Positions 45,751 through 55,522 of a stretch of DNA of 64,000 bases are shown here, in pieces. The stretch is from a bacterium 1XD21-13 (GTDB taxonomy: Bacteria > Bacillota > Clostridia > Lachnospirales > Lachnospiraceae). The stretch spans positions 84,506 through 148,505 of the forward strand of contig QZDX01000009.1 in the NCBI GenBank assembly GCA_009917555.1, read 5' to 3'. How positions within the stretch are numbered: position 1 is the first letter of the stretch; each line of letters opens with the position of its first letter. Position numbers and translations under genes: made by a program. A model generated the notes under the pieces. That model did not search any database. It saw only the letters and a list, made by a program, of their open reading frames with translations, and was not told where the DNA came from.

Positions 45751-46275
45751 ATGCGTTATATTATCAGCGGAAAAAACATCGAAGTAACAGAGGGTCTTCG
45801 CACAGCGATTACGGACAAGCTTGGAAAGCTAGAGCGCTATTTTACTCCGGATACTGAGGTTCAGGTAACCTTGAGTGTTGAGAAAGAGAGACAAAAGATT
45901 GAAGTAACCATTCCTGTAAAGGGAACGGTGATCCGTTCCGAGCAGGTAAGCAATGATATGTATGTATCCATTGATCTGGTAGAAGAGGTTATTGAGCGTC
46001 AGCTTCGGAAGTACAAGAATAAGCTGGTGCAGCGTGAGCAGGGCGGCGGAAGCTTCCGGCAGGAGTTTATTGACAGGGAGGCAGAGGATGAGGAGGTAAA
46101 GATCATCCGTACCAAGATGTTTGACCGGAAGCCTATGTATCCGGAGGATGCCTGCATACAGATGGAGATGCTGGGGCACAGCTTCTACGTGTTTGTCAAT
46201 GCGGAGACGGATCAGGTGAATGTAGTATATAAGAGGAAAGGCAATACCTATGGCCTTTTGGAGCCGGAGGACTAA
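45751..46275 (+). CDS. hpf: Long-form ribosome hibernation promoting factor
   Basis: It has 174 residues. The N-terminal RaiA/HPF ribosome-binding domain is at about 1-100 (MRYIISGKNIEVTEGLRTAI, KIEVTIPVKGTVIRSEQ). The C-terminal dimerisation domain (about 115-174: IIRTKMFDRKPMYPEDACIQ, GHSFYVFVNAETDQVNVVYK) makes it the long form that pairs two 70S ribosomes into 100S particles in stationary phase. AAAGGAG lies 8 bp before the ATG. secA follows, the usual Firmicutes order. Confidence 0.95.
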   Translation: MRYIISGKNIEVTEGLRTAITDKLGKLERYFTPDTEVQVTLSVEKERQKIEVTIPVKGTVIRSEQVSNDMYVSIDLVEEVIERQLRKYKNKLVQREQGGGSFRQEFIDREAEDEEVKIIRTKMFDRKPMYPEDACIQMEMLGHSFYVFVNAETDQVNVVYKRKGNTYGLLEPED

Positions 46276-46307
46276 GCCTTTTCCGGTTAAAAATACGAAG
46301 TAAAGAT

Positions 46308-46337
46308 GGGCGCTGCCAGACCAGGCAGCGCCTTTTC
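46308..46337 (+). terminator. Terminator after hpf
   Basis: GGCGCTGCC (46309-46317) pairs perfectly with GGCAGCGCC (46324-46332) around AGACCA, followed by TTTT. It separates hpf from secA. Confidence 0.85.
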
Positions 46338-46462
46338 CCATAGGTTTTCAATACTTCCGGTGCTTCCGGCACCATATTTTCTTGAATATTCCCCGGGATA
46401 GTGCTACAATACAAAAATAGGGCCATTATGCCCGGAAAACGAAAAAACAGGAGTTTAGTTGG

Positions 46463-49030
46463 ATGAGTATATTAACGAAAATGTTCGGAACCCACAGTGA
46501 GCGTGAGTTAAAGCTGATTTATCCGACAGTTGACAAGATAGAGGCCCTGCGGCCTGCCATGATGGAGCTGTCTGATGAGGAGCTTCGAGGGAAGACAAAG
46601 GAGTTCAAGGAGCGTCTGGCAGAGGGACAGACGCTGGATGATATTCTGATAGAGGCTTTTGCTGCGGTACGTGAGGCGGCGAGACGTGTTCTTGGGATGG
46701 AGCATTACCGGGTCCAGCTGATCGGCGGAATCATTCTTCATCAGGGCCGTATTGCCGAGATGAAGACTGGTGAGGGAAAGACGCTGGTGTCCACCCTGCC
46801 GGCTTACCTGAATGCATTGGAAGGAAAAGGCGTTCATATCGTAACCGTCAATGACTATCTGGCCAATCGTGACGCAGAGTGGATGGGCAAGGTCCATGAG
46901 GCTCTGGGCCTCACCGTAGGCGTGGTGCTGAACAGCAATACCAACGACGAGCGCCGGGCAGCCTACAACTGTGACATTACCTATGTGACCAACAATGAGC
47001 TGGGCTTTGATTATCTTCGTGACAATATGGTTATTTACAAGGAACAGCTCGTGCAGAGAGATCTCCATTATGCCATCATTGATGAGGTGGATTCCGTGCT
47101 CATTGATGAGGCCCGGACACCTCTCATTATCTCCGGGCAGAGCGGAAAGTCCACAAAGCTCTATGAGGTCTGCGATGCCCTGGCTAAGACTATGAAGCGT
47201 GGCGAGGCCAGCGGAGAATTCTCTAAGATGAATGCCATTATGGGCGAGGAGATTGAGGAGACAGGGGAATTCATTGTCAATGAAAAGGACAAGGTAGTGA
47301 ACCTGACTGCCGACGGCGTGAAGCGTGTGGAGCAGTATTTCCACATTGAAAATCTGGCAGATCCGGAGAATCTGGAGATACAGCACAACATTATTCTGGC
47401 TCTGCGTGCCAACTATCTCATGTTCCGGGATCAGGATTATGTGGTAAAAGACGACCAGGTTCTGATTGTAGACGAATTTACCGGCCGTATTATGCCGGGC
47501 CGCCGCTATTCGGACGGTCTGCATCAGGCAATTGAGGCCAAGGAGCATGTAAAGGTAAAGCGTGAGAGCAAGACATTGGCCAATATTACGTTCCAGAATT
47601 TCTTCAATAAATATGAGAAAAAAGCCGGCATGACCGGTACGGCACTTACGGAGGAAAAGGAGTTCCGTGAGATCTACGGCATGGATGTTATCGAGATTCC
47701 CACCAACCGTCCAGTGATCCGTCAGGACCTCCAGGATGCGGTGTACAAGACCCGAAAGGAGAAGCTTTTTGCGGTGGTAAATGCCATTGAGGAGGCTCAC
47801 AAAAAGGGCCAGCCGGTTCTGGTGGGCACCATTACCATTGAGGCTTCCGAGGAGCTGAGCGTGCTGCTTCGCAGAAGAGGTATTCCCCATGAGGTCTTGA
47901 ATGCCAAGTTCCATGAGCGTGAGGCAGAGATTGTGGCATTGGCAGGCCGTCACGGGGCAGTGACCATTGCAACCAATATGGCAGGCCGTGGTACGGATAT
48001 TAAGCTGGACGAGGAAGCCAGGGAGGCCGGAGGACTTCGGATCATTGGCACGGAGCGCCATGAATCTCGGCGTATTGACAATCAGCTCCGTGGCCGTTCC
48101 GGACGACAGGGAGATCCGGGTGTGTCCCGTTTCTACATTTCTCTGGAGGACGATTTGATGCGTCTCTTTGGTTCTGAGCGTCTTATGAGCATTTTCAATG
48201 CTCTGGGTGTGCCGGAGAATGAAGAGATTGAGCACAAGATGCTTTCAGATGCCATCGAAAAGGCACAGAAGAAGATAGAGAATAATAACTTTGGAATTCG
48301 TAAGAATCTGCTGGAATATGACCAGGTGATGAACGAGCAGCGTGAGATTATTTACGCAGAGCGCCGGCGGGTGCTGAACGGCGAGAGTATGCGTGACGCT
48401 ATCTACAAGATGCTCACAGATACAGTGGAGAATACGGTAGATACCTTGATTGGGGATGATCAGGATCCGGAGGAGTGGGATCTGAAAGGATTAAATGAGA
48501 TTCTCCTGCCTGCCATTCCCTTAAAGACTATTACACCGGATCGTGTAAACGGCAAGAAGAAGAACGAGCTGAAGCATATGCTGAAAGAGGAGGCTGTCAA
48601 GCTGTATGAGCTTAAGGAGGCGGAGTTCCCCAACGCAGAGATGCTCAGAGAGCTGGAGCGGGTATTCCTCTTAAAGGTCATTGACCGGAAATGGATGGAT
48701 CACATTGATGACATGGATCAGCTCCGTCAGGGCATCGGTCTTCAGGCATTTGCACAGAGAGATCCTCTGGTAGAGTATAAGCTGAGCGGTTATGAGATGT
48801 TCTCCGCTATGACCTCCAGTATTCAGGAGGAGACGGTGCGGATTCTGCTCCATGTGCGGGTGGAGGAGAAGGCAGAGCGTGAGCAGGTAGCCAAGGTAAC
48901 GGGAACCAACAAGGATACCAGCTTAGCTAAGGCTCCCAAGAAGCGTGAGAGCGAGAAGATTTATCCCAACGATCCCTGTCCCTGCGGAAGCGGCAAGAAG
49001 TATAAGCAGTGCTGTGGGAGGAAAAAATAG
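46463..49030 (+). CDS. secA: Preprotein translocase ATPase SecA
   Basis: Motor that drives proteins through SecYEG. It has 855 residues and is complete. The DEAD motor has Walker [11 protein letters not shown] (about 103) and Walker [29 protein letters not shown] sequence marks the pre-protein crosslinking region. The second motor has [15 protein letters not shown] and [20 protein letters not shown]. The extreme C-terminus carries the zinc-binding [14 protein letters not shown] tail. AGGAG lies 9 bp before the ATG. In many Firmicutes prfB follows; here a spore protein and an integrase do. Confidence 0.98.
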   Translation: MSILTKMFGTHSERELKLIYPTVDKIEALRPAMMELSDEELRGKTKEFKERLAEGQTLDDILIEAFAAVREAARRVLGMEHYRVQLIGGIILHQGRIAEMKTGEGKTLVSTLPAYLNALEGKGVHIVTVNDYLANRDAEWMGKVHEALGLTVGVVLNSNTNDERRAAYNCDITYVTNNELGFDYLRDNMVIYKEQLVQRDLHYAIIDEVDSVLIDEARTPLIISGQSGKSTKLYEVCDALAKTMKRGEASGEFSKMNAIMGEEIEETGEFIVNEKDKVVNLTADGVKRVEQYFHIENLADPENLEIQHNIILALRANYLMFRDQDYVVKDDQVLIVDEFTGRIMPGRRYSDGLHQAIEAKEHVKVKRESKTLANITFQNFFNKYEKKAGMTGTALTEEKEFREIYGMDVIEIPTNRPVIRQDLQDAVYKTRKEKLFAVVNAIEEAHKKGQPVLVGTITIEASEELSVLLRRRGIPHEVLNAKFHEREAEIVALAGRHGAVTIATNMAGRGTDIKLDEEAREAGGLRIIGTERHESRRIDNQLRGRSGRQGDPGVSRFYISLEDDLMRLFGSERLMSIFNALGVPENEEIEHKMLSDAIEKAQKKIENNNFGIRKNLLEYDQVMNEQREIIYAERRRVLNGESMRDAIYKMLTDTVENTVDTLIGDDQDPEEWDLKGLNEILLPAIPLKTITPDRVNGKKKNELKHMLKEEAVKLYELKEAEFPNAEMLRELERVFLLKVIDRKWMDHIDDMDQLRQGIGLQAFAQRDPLVEYKLSGYEMFSAMTSSIQEETVRILLHVRVEEKAEREQVAKVTGTNKDTSLAKAPKKRESEKIYPNDPCPCGSGKKYKQCCGRKK

Positions 49031-49117
49031 GTTGAATTTGCATAAAAGCAGCGAATAAGGAATAAGAAAATGGCCATACTCCTAATAAATGGAAATAGAA
49101 AGGGGTATGGTTATTTT

Positions 49118-49354
49118 ATGTCAAAAGCAAAAAAGGTAGATTTGAAAAACCTGGATCCGGAGGAGCAGTTGAAATATGAGATTGCCGAGGAGCTGGGGCT
49201 CCTGGATAAGGTAGTAGCCGAGGGGTGGAAGTCCCTTTCCGCAAAGGAGACAGGCCGTATCGGAGGCTTGATGACGAAGAAGAAGAAAGAGATGCAGGCG
49301 AAGCTTCAAAGGGAGGATGAGGAGAGGGAGCTGTTGATTGAGGAGCTTCTTTGA
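49118..49354 (+). CDS. Alpha/beta-type small acid-soluble spore protein-like
   Basis: It has 78 residues. LKYEIAEELGLLDKV resembles the first conserved block of alpha/beta SASPs (with the germination-protease cut site region), and AKETGRIGGLMTKK resembles the second (GG-x-MTK). These proteins coat and protect spore DNA. An in-frame ATG at 49070 exists, but 49118 follows AAAGGGG and matches the family length better. The charged C-terminal tail is unusual. It is monocistronic, closed by a strong terminator. Confidence 0.75.
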   Translation: MSKAKKVDLKNLDPEEQLKYEIAEELGLLDKVVAEGWKSLSAKETGRIGGLMTKKKKEMQAKLQREDEERELLIEELL

Positions 49355-49364
49355 AGGTTAGAAT

Positions 49365-49409
49365 AATACCCCGCAGCATGGTTAGATGAGATGCTGCGGG
49401 GTATTTATA
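49365..49409 (+). terminator. Terminator after the spore protein gene
   Basis: ATACCCCGCAGCAT pairs perfectly with ATGCTGCGGGGTAT (14 bp, 49365-49378 and 49390-49403) around an 11-base loop, followed by TTTATA. Very stable, and possibly near the insertion point of the integrase-linked cassette. Confidence 0.85.
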
Positions 49410-49636
49410 ATCAAAAACTTCCCATTACAGAGCAAAATTTATCACAGAAGTTCATACTCTGCGACATCTATGACTGTGCCTTTTTTGTTTGTAATATTAT
49501 ACTCGCTTTTGCCTCGTTTCGCAATAGATGCGGTGTCATTTCCAAAAATTTTTGTGCCTTAATATTATTTTTATCTAAAATTCAAGCTTCATTTCCAGTA
49601 AACTAAGAGGCATAAAAAAATGGAGGTGCTGCGATT

Positions 49637-50752
49637 ATGGCAAACAGAGAAAATGTCTTCCTGAGAAAGGATGGCCGCTTTGAGGCCCGCTACAGGAAGG
49701 GACGAGACAACAATGGAAAGCTGATCTACGGATTTTGCTATGGCAAAACCTATGAGGAGGCGCGGGAAAAGGCCCAAAGGCTTCAGGAGGGTCCAGGGAC
49801 TCTGCGAAGCCCAGAGAGACAAACGGAGCTCACGTTTGCCTGTTATTGCAATAGCTGGCTTATTTCTAATAGAAGGCGCCTGAAGGAATCCAGCAGCGCC
49901 AAGTATCTGGCAGATATCAAAAATCATATCCTTCCCTTTTTCGGGGAAAAGCTTCTCTGGGAAATTACCTCAGAGGAAATGGATCTTTTTATTCAGCTGC
50001 TTTTATATGAAAAGAGCCTTTCCTCCAAGACGGTCCGCAATATTCTGGCCCTGTTTCACTCAATCTTTATCTATGCGGGGCGACGGAGCGGCCAAAAGCT
50101 TCCGGAGCTTGAAATTATCTATCCCAGACAGCAGAAAAAAGCCATACGTATTCTGAACGAGGGGGAGGAGGAGAGACTGATGCAGTTTCTTGCCGCAAGA
50201 ATGGATCTGTGCAAATTCGGGGTGTATCTGGCTCTGCGCACAGGGCTGCGAATTGGGGAGGTCTGTGCTCTCCGGTGGCATGATATTTCTCTGGAGGCCC
50301 ATACCATTTCCATCAGTCGGACAGTCCAGCGGATTCAAAGCCCGGACCCGAAGGGCGCGCCAAGAACCCGGATTGTGGTGGGAACGCCGAAGACCGAAAG
50401 CTCCTGCCGGACGATTCCCCTGATGCCGGATCTGGAAAGATTATGTGTTCAGTTTGCGCCCGGAGACTCCGAGGCCTTTGTGCTTACGGGAAGCAGGCAG
50501 TGCATGGAGCCCAGGAAGCTTCAGCGGCGCTTGAAGGACTATATGGACCAGTGCAGGATTCCGTCGGCTCACTTTCACACGCTGCGTCATACCTTTGCCA
50601 CCCGCTGTATAGAAGCCGGATTCGATGCAAAGACCTTAAGCGAGATCTTGGGCCACTCCAACATCAGTGTCACCTTAAACCAGTATGTTCACCCCAGTCT
50701 GGAGCAGAAACGAGAAAATATGAGCCGCCTTAAGACTGTAATACATATCTGA
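49637..50752 (+). CDS. Tyrosine integrase (phage/ICE type)
   Basis: It has 371 residues. The N-terminal arm-binding domain (about 1-45) has VFLRKDGRFEARYRKGRDNN. The core-binding SAM-like domain is at about 70-150. The catalytic domain has LALRTGLRIGEVCALRW, HTLRHTFATRCIEAG, LGHSNISVTLNQYVH with the nucleophile Tyr. GGAGGTG precedes the ATG. There is no excisionase or structural phage gene nearby; the adjoining SipW/surface-protein cassette may be its cargo. I did not find the attachment sites. Confidence 0.93.
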   Translation: MANRENVFLRKDGRFEARYRKGRDNNGKLIYGFCYGKTYEEAREKAQRLQEGPGTLRSPERQTELTFACYCNSWLISNRRRLKESSSAKYLADIKNHILPFFGEKLLWEITSEEMDLFIQLLLYEKSLSSKTVRNILALFHSIFIYAGRRSGQKLPELEIIYPRQQKKAIRILNEGEEERLMQFLAARMDLCKFGVYLALRTGLRIGEVCALRWHDISLEAHTISISRTVQRIQSPDPKGAPRTRIVVGTPKTESSCRTIPLMPDLERLCVQFAPGDSEAFVLTGSRQCMEPRKLQRRLKDYMDQCRIPSAHFHTLRHTFATRCIEAGFDAKTLSEILGHSNISVTLNQYVHPSLEQKRENMSRLKTVIHI

Positions 50753-50810
50753 TAAGGGCAGTCAATACAGCAGTCCATTGGGCAGTCAGGCTTTTCCTTT
50801 TTATTATATT

Positions 50811-50875
50811 ACAGGCATTTCTGAGGGAATGTCGCAGAGTATGAACCTCTGCGTCGCATCTTCGGAAGTGCCTGT
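50811..50875 (+). promoter_or_regulatory. 65-nt hairpin between integrase and cassette
   Basis: ACAGGCATTTCTGA pairs with TCGGAAGTGCCTGT (some mismatches), and inside this CGCAGAG pairs with CTCTGCG around TATGAAC. It lies 30 bp before the gene at 50905. There is no T-run, so it is not a simple terminator; a leader structure or recombination site is possible. Confidence 0.45.
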
Positions 50876-50904
50876 ATTCATGTGCAGGAAAGGCAGGGAA
50901 AACC

Positions 50905-51378
50905 ATGGTAAGCTACAGCCCCAACATTATAACCCTCTGTGTGGATGCCTATGATGTGGAACACCAGAGCGGAAGACTGTACCACCAGTATACTTCCGGT
51001 GCTGTTTCCTTTACCTCTCTGATGGAGGCATTTGCCCGGATGGACCACCTATACGACGAGCTACAGCTTCCCCAGGCTGCCGTGAGGATTCGAAGCTTCC
51101 AGGTAGATCGAAGGAAGATGGAGCAGGCCATAAAAAGGGGCCGGATACCTAAACTGCCGGAATACAGGAGAAAGGAAATGAAGATCATGGAGGCATTTGA
51201 CAAGGTGACAGAGCAGAGAGGCCGGGATTCCACATTTATTATCCATGTGAAATACAGGCAGAATGCAAGCTGGCAGGGGGAAGTGACCTGGGTAGACAAA
51301 CAGAAAAAGGAATACTTCCGCAGCGCCCTGGAACTGGTCCGCCTGATTGACAGTGCAATGGGCGAGACAGAGAAATAG
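50905..51378 (+). CDS. Hypothetical protein of the BTAD/SipW cassette
   Basis: It has 157 residues and is soluble, with no recognised domain. It starts MVSYSPNIITLCVDAYDVEH and is basic in its middle (RIRSFQVDRRKMEQAIKRGR). The C-terminal half has a strand-rich look (STFIIHVKYRQNASWQGEVTW, then a helix ending in LVRLIDSAMG). It lies 31 bp before a BTAD-regulator gene and is co-directional with the surface-protein genes, so it is probably part of that unit. Confidence 0.7.
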   Translation: MVSYSPNIITLCVDAYDVEHQSGRLYHQYTSGAVSFTSLMEAFARMDHLYDELQLPQAAVRIRSFQVDRRKMEQAIKRGRIPKLPEYRRKEMKIMEAFDKVTEQRGRDSTFIIHVKYRQNASWQGEVTWVDKQKKEYFRSALELVRLIDSAMGETEK

Positions 51379-51409
51379 ATGAAATCTTTTCGTGGGGGGA
51401 AAATGACAT

Positions 51410-52593
51410 ATGGAGGAAAAGGTAGTCCTGCAGTTTGACCTGCTTGGAACCTTCGCCTGCCGCAGGACAGAGGCCGGGCAGACAACAGGCAGTGTCATTT
51501 CGGACAAATTGGGGAAAAGGCCCTGTCCTTTCTACAGTATTTAATCGTAAATCACGGAAGAAATATATCCTCAGAAGAATTAGTGGAACAGTTCTGGCCA
51601 GAACCGGAGAGCAGCAATCCGGCCAACTCGCTGAAAAATATGATGTTTAAGACGAGACAGCTCTTAAAGACCATGTTTCCCTCCGAGGAGAATCTCATTC
51701 TGACCCTCCAGGGCTGCTTTGCGTGGAACCCTTCCACAGTGCTTGAAGTGGATTCGGAGGAATTCGAGCGCATCTGTCTGGATGTGAGAAAGCGCACGGG
51801 AGAAGCCTACATGGAGGGCCTTCTTTCGGCCGCCGCCCTCTATAAAGGAGATTTTCTTTCCGGAAATGACAGCGGGTGGGCCTTATCCCTGAGACGCTAT
51901 TACCAGACACTCTATCTGGACGTCTGCAAGATGGTCCTGCCGCTTTTGCAGGAACGGGAGCTCTGGGCGGAGATGATAGGCATCTGCGAACAGGCGTCCG
52001 GCGTGGGAGTGAGCACAGATACCTTTCTTGTGTACGAGATGCAGGCGCTCATAGCTATGGGTCAGCCGGAGCAGGCTGTTTCGGCCTATGAAGCCTTTCG
52101 GGAAATGCTCTGGGAGGAATTTGAGATTGAGCCCACAGAGCAGATGGAGCAGCTTTACCTGCTGGCCGAGGGAATGTGCCAGAATCAGGTAGATGAACGG
52201 GATATCCTGAAGCTTGTGGCGGAGCGAGAACAGGATGAACGGGCATTTTTCTGCACCTTTGGCGTGTTTCAGAGCATTGTGGCCCTGGAAAAGCGCCATC
52301 TGGAGCGCTCGGGGAAAAGCTCCGTCCTGCTGCTTGTGAGCCTGGGACGCAAGGTAACGCCCACAACGGACGCCAGGAGACTGGAACGGATATTGGAGGA
52401 GGGTCTCCGCACCGGGGATCCCATAGCCCGGCTCAATGCCGGATCCTACATCCTGATGCTCACGGGAGCCTCCGAGGAAAATGCCGGGATCGTTATGGAC
52501 CGCCTGGACAGGGCCTTTCACAAGGCGTACTCCCATTCCAGGGCATGCCTTTCTTTTCGGGTATTTCCCCTTAAGCCCGCAAAAAACTGTTGA
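51410..52593 (+). pseudogene. BTAD-domain transcriptional regulator, frameshifted near codon 34
   Basis: ATG 51410 reads MEEKVVLQFDLLGTFACRR, a typical start of the winged-helix part of SARP/BTAD regulators, and then stops at 51541. A one-base insertion in the TT at 51509-51510 would give ISDKFGEKALSFLQYLIVNH and join the long frame that continues ISSEELVEQFWPEPESSNP (winged helix) and a BTAD-like helical repeat domain (about 120-260). The first ATG in the second frame is 51583. The intact product, about 394 residues, would activate the adjacent surface genes. It is off as read. Confidence 0.75.
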
Positions 52594-52715
52594 GAAACAG
52601 CGGGAAATAACCGTCAGATAATCGGGGGCTGATATAGTAAACAAAACGGCAGCATCCGCATCCTGTACAAAATGCGCGCTGCAAAACGGAAAAACGGAAA
52701 TCCTACGGAAACAGA

Positions 52716-52970
52716 ATGGAGAATTTCAATATGATGCTTCGGGAACGGATGATCCCCTGTCAGAGCAGGGAAGCGGTAGTCACAGTGCTGTCCTATCAAA
52801 GCGGCGTCCTGGAAGGCTATCTGCAGCATCCAAGGCTGGATAAAAAGGAAAAACTGAAAAGCGTATCGCAGCTTGTTCTGCTCCTTGACAGCCTGCTTGA
52901 CCTGGAGGGCTCCCTGAACAGTCCGCTGCCCTTTGTGACCAGAGAGTGTAATTTCGGAAGCATAGTATGA
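52716..52970 (+). CDS. Small protein preceding SipW
   Basis: It has 84 residues and is helical, with no signal sequence. It contains LDKKEKLKSVSQLVLLLDSLLDLEGSL-like amphipathic sequence. The ribosome site is weak (GGAAAC). It ends 18 bp before the signal peptidase gene. No family is recognised; it may be a short regulator or chaperone of the cassette. It is called because it fills the gap in phase with the operon and nothing better overlaps. Confidence 0.5.
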   Translation: MENFNMMLRERMIPCQSREAVVTVLSYQSGVLEGYLQHPRLDKKEKLKSVSQLVLLLDSLLDLEGSLNSPLPFVTRECNFGSIV

Positions 52971-52988
52971 AGAAAGATGAATTGAGCG

Positions 52989-53558
52989 ATGATGGAAGAA
53001 GCTATGGAGACGAAAAACCGCAGAAAGCCGTTGGCTATGGCAGTTCGCATCCTGGGAACCCTTCTGCTTGTCCTTGTGGTGGCGGTATGCATACCCCTGA
53101 CGATTCCCCGGTTTTTCGGTTATCAGATTTATTCGGTTATCAGCGGCAGCATGGAGCCTGCCATTCCCGTAGGAAGCCTGGTTTACATCAAGACCATGCA
53201 GCCGGAGGATGCGCAGGAGGGCGACGTCATTGCATTTTACGGCGCAAAGGATTCCGCATCCATCATCACCCACAGAGTTGTGGAAAACAGGCCGTTTATG
53301 GGAGAATTGATTACAAAGGGAGACGCCAACCGGGAGGCGGATATGAATCCCGTTCCCTATGAGCATTTTATCGGCAGAGTGGAGCGCTCATTTCCCAGGC
53401 TTGGAAGTCTTGCGGAGCTGTTTACAAGTCATGCGGGCAAGATAACGGCGGGAGGGCTGATTGTGGCTGCGATTCTCCTGCATTTACTGGCAAATCTACT
53501 GGAGTGGGAGCCAAAATCAGGCAAAAAGGCGGCGAAAGCCCGGGATGACAGGAGGTAG
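52989..53558 (+). CDS. SipW-type signal peptidase I
   Basis: It has 189 residues. The N-terminal anchor helix is at about 18-40. The catalytic Ser is in YSVISGSMEPAIPVGSLVYI, and the general base position is His, not Lys, in ASIITHRVVENRP. This Ser-His form is the ER/SipW type that in Bacillus processes TasA and TapA matrix proteins. A second membrane helix lies near the C-terminus (about 150-172), followed by a basic tail. It lies directly before two secreted proteins, which are its likely substrates. Confidence 0.92.
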   Translation: MMEEAMETKNRRKPLAMAVRILGTLLLVLVVAVCIPLTIPRFFGYQIYSVISGSMEPAIPVGSLVYIKTMQPEDAQEGDVIAFYGAKDSASIITHRVVENRPFMGELITKGDANREADMNPVPYEHFIGRVERSFPRLGSLAELFTSHAGKITAGGLIVAAILLHLLANLLEWEPKSGKKAAKARDDRR

Positions 53559-53564
53559 TGGAAG

Positions 53565-54287
53565 ATGATGAAAAGATATATAAGCCTTGCCCTGGCGGTC
53601 CTTTTACTGGCCGGCAGCACACTGACCGTACATGCGGAGGATTATGAGGGCAAAGGCGGATGGAAGGCGGAGTTTACGGGCGACAAGATTGACAGCAATT
53701 TTTCGTCCAAGGAATTTGCCGAGGAGGTGAAGGACCTGCAGCCGGGCGACAGCATTGTGATCAAGGTTGCCGTGAAAAACGGCTCCAAGCAGGGCACGGA
53801 CTGGTATGTAAGCAATGAGGTGCTGCAAAGTCTGGAGGACAGCAGTCCGGCAAACGGCGGAGCTTATACCTATGAGCTGACCTGGAAGGGCACAGGGGAT
53901 CCGACTACTCTTTACAGCAGCGAGAGCGTGGGCGGGAGAAATGTGTCGGCCGCCGGAGAGGGACTTCACGAGGCTACGGACAATCTGGAGCAGTTCTTTT
54001 TTCTGGACCATCTGAAAAAGGGGGAGGAAGGGCTGATTACCCTTAAGGTGGCGCTAAACGGAGAGACTCAGGGAAACACGTATCAGAACACTCTGGCAAG
54101 GCTGCAGCTTAATTTTGCGGTTGAGGGCAGGGGAGAAGAGGGCGGAAGCAGGAGAACAAGCCGCGAGGATGTGATCACCTACTCTCCGGGAGCCGTGCAG
54201 ACGGGGGACCCGGCCAAGCTGATGTTCTGGTCCGTTGCGACCCTGTTAAGCGGACTGTGCCTGCTGATTTGCGCTGTTATTTATTAG
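53565..54287 (+). CDS. Secreted, C-terminally anchored protein of the SipW cassette
   Basis: It has 240 residues. The signal peptide is at 1-24 (ALAVLLLAGSTLTVHAEDYEG). The beta-rich ectodomain has FTGDKIDSNFSSKEFAEEV and DSIVIKVAVKNGSKQGTDWY, recalling the TasA/camelysin style of repeat-free matrix proteins. Near the C-terminus VQTGDPAKL precedes a membrane helix and no basic tail follows, so it resembles a sortase-type end without LPxTG. AGGAGG lies 9 bp before the ATG. It is probably a SipW-processed surface fibre or anchor component; this is inference. Confidence 0.75.
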   Translation: MMKRYISLALAVLLLAGSTLTVHAEDYEGKGGWKAEFTGDKIDSNFSSKEFAEEVKDLQPGDSIVIKVAVKNGSKQGTDWYVSNEVLQSLEDSSPANGGAYTYELTWKGTGDPTTLYSSESVGGRNVSAAGEGLHEATDNLEQFFFLDHLKKGEEGLITLKVALNGETQGNTYQNTLARLQLNFAVEGRGEEGGSRRTSREDVITYSPGAVQTGDPAKLMFWSVATLLSGLCLLICAVIY

Positions 54288-54312
54288 AAGAAGAGCAGAG
54301 GAGGGGAAGAGC

Positions 54313-55374
54313 GTGAATAGACGAAGACTTTTAACAGGTTTCCTTGCCTTCTGCCTGATTTTTGGGTCTGCGGGCATAAGGAGCCTGGCGGCCGACGGGG
54401 ACGCGGCAAATCCCCGGACGGAGCCCTATACCTACACGATTACCTTTTATGCCGGGAATCAGGGGGCATTTACAGGAACGAACGAGATCACCGTACTGGA
54501 GAACAATTCCTCCGCAGGTGCGAGAATTGAAAAGACCATGCGCAGCGATGGAAGCGCTATCACTGTAAAGGGGTTAAAGGCCGGGGATCAGGTAAACTTT
54601 GATAATATTCAAAGCGAGGAGGAGGGTGCGCCGGTAAAGCTTGGAAAGGACAGCCAGTATTATGTGCGCGGGCTGCGCAAGGGCGGTTATGACAACGATA
54701 CGGTGACTTCTCCATCCTTTACGGTGGAGCAGGATCAGGATTATGTGGTGGCATACGGAATCATAGGGGATACGGTTCCCTATGTGATTCATTACCAGGA
54801 TACAAATGGAAATACCCTGGCTCCAAGCCGCACCTATTACGGCAATGTGGGCGACCGGCCGGTGGTGGCGTTTCTGTATATTGAGGGCTACGAGCCGCAG
54901 GCCTACAATCTGACCAAGGAGCTTTCCAAAAATACGGCGGAGAATGTATTTACCTTTGTTTACAGCCGGGCAAGCGGCGGCGGGACGACAACGGAGGTCA
55001 TAGATGAAGGCACAACCACGACGGTTGTGGAGGGTCCCGGCGGCGGTGCGGGAGCCGGAGCAGGAGGTGCGGGCGGCGCGCCCGGTGCCGGAGCAGATGC
55101 AGGCGGTGCAGAAGCCGGAGAGAATGCGGAGCTTGCGGACGAAGAAGTTCCCTTAAGCGACGGGCCGCAGGATCTGGTGGATCTGGACGATGAGGATACG
55201 CCGCTTGGATTCAGTCTTGATGATCTGGACGTGGCAACGAATATGCTTGGCGCCGTGGTAGTGGGCGTGAGTGGCGCTGCGGCGTTGTTGGTGTTGATAG
55301 TGATTGCAGCCAGACGGCGTAAGAGAATGGCCGTCAGCTCTCTTGAAGACAGGCTGGACGAGGACAAATCATAA
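54313..55374 (+). CDS. Surface protein with MucBP-like repeat and membrane anchor
   Basis: It has 353 residues from a GTG start preceded by GAGGGGAAG. The signal peptide (about 1-27) ends SLAADGD. MucBP-like sequence at about 155-220 has YVIHYQDTNGNTLAPSRTYY and a GYEPQAYNLTKEL-type end. A Gly/Ala-rich stalk follows (about 240-270), then an acidic stretch. A membrane helix (about 310-333) with an RRRKR stop-transfer signal follows, leaving a short cytoplasmic tail. It is probably a mucin- or carbohydrate-facing adhesin exposed on the cell surface, last gene of the cassette. Confidence 0.8.
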   Translation: MNRRRLLTGFLAFCLIFGSAGIRSLAADGDAANPRTEPYTYTITFYAGNQGAFTGTNEITVLENNSSAGARIEKTMRSDGSAITVKGLKAGDQVNFDNIQSEEEGAPVKLGKDSQYYVRGLRKGGYDNDTVTSPSFTVEQDQDYVVAYGIIGDTVPYVIHYQDTNGNTLAPSRTYYGNVGDRPVVAFLYIEGYEPQAYNLTKELSKNTAENVFTFVYSRASGGGTTTEVIDEGTTTTVVEGPGGGAGAGAGGAGGAPGAGADAGGAEAGENAELADEEVPLSDGPQDLVDLDDEDTPLGFSLDDLDVATNMLGAVVVGVSGAAALLVLIVIAARRRKRMAVSSLEDRLDEDKS

Positions 55375-55399
55375 AAAGAATAAGAATAATGAAAGATGA

Positions 55400-55460
55400 T
55401 ATATCCCATATCTGTCTTTTCGGCATGGACGAAGCAACGGATATGGGATATTCTATTTGT
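55400..55460 (+). terminator. Long hairpin after the surface cassette
   Basis: GATATATCCCATATC on the left and GATATGGGATAT on the right pair over 12 bp (55401-55412 and 55440-55451) around a 27-base loop, followed by TCTATTTG. It probably ends the cassette transcript before the two-component genes. Confidence 0.6.
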
Positions 55461-55522
55461 ATAAAATGAAAAGGTGATGTAGAATGAAAACACCAAGTCG
55501 ATTTATTGAGAAGGATGATTTT

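Noticed and set aside
49365..49640. tRNA gene as integrase attachment site
   Set aside because: No cloverleaf or tRNA arms recognised between the spore protein gene and the integrase.
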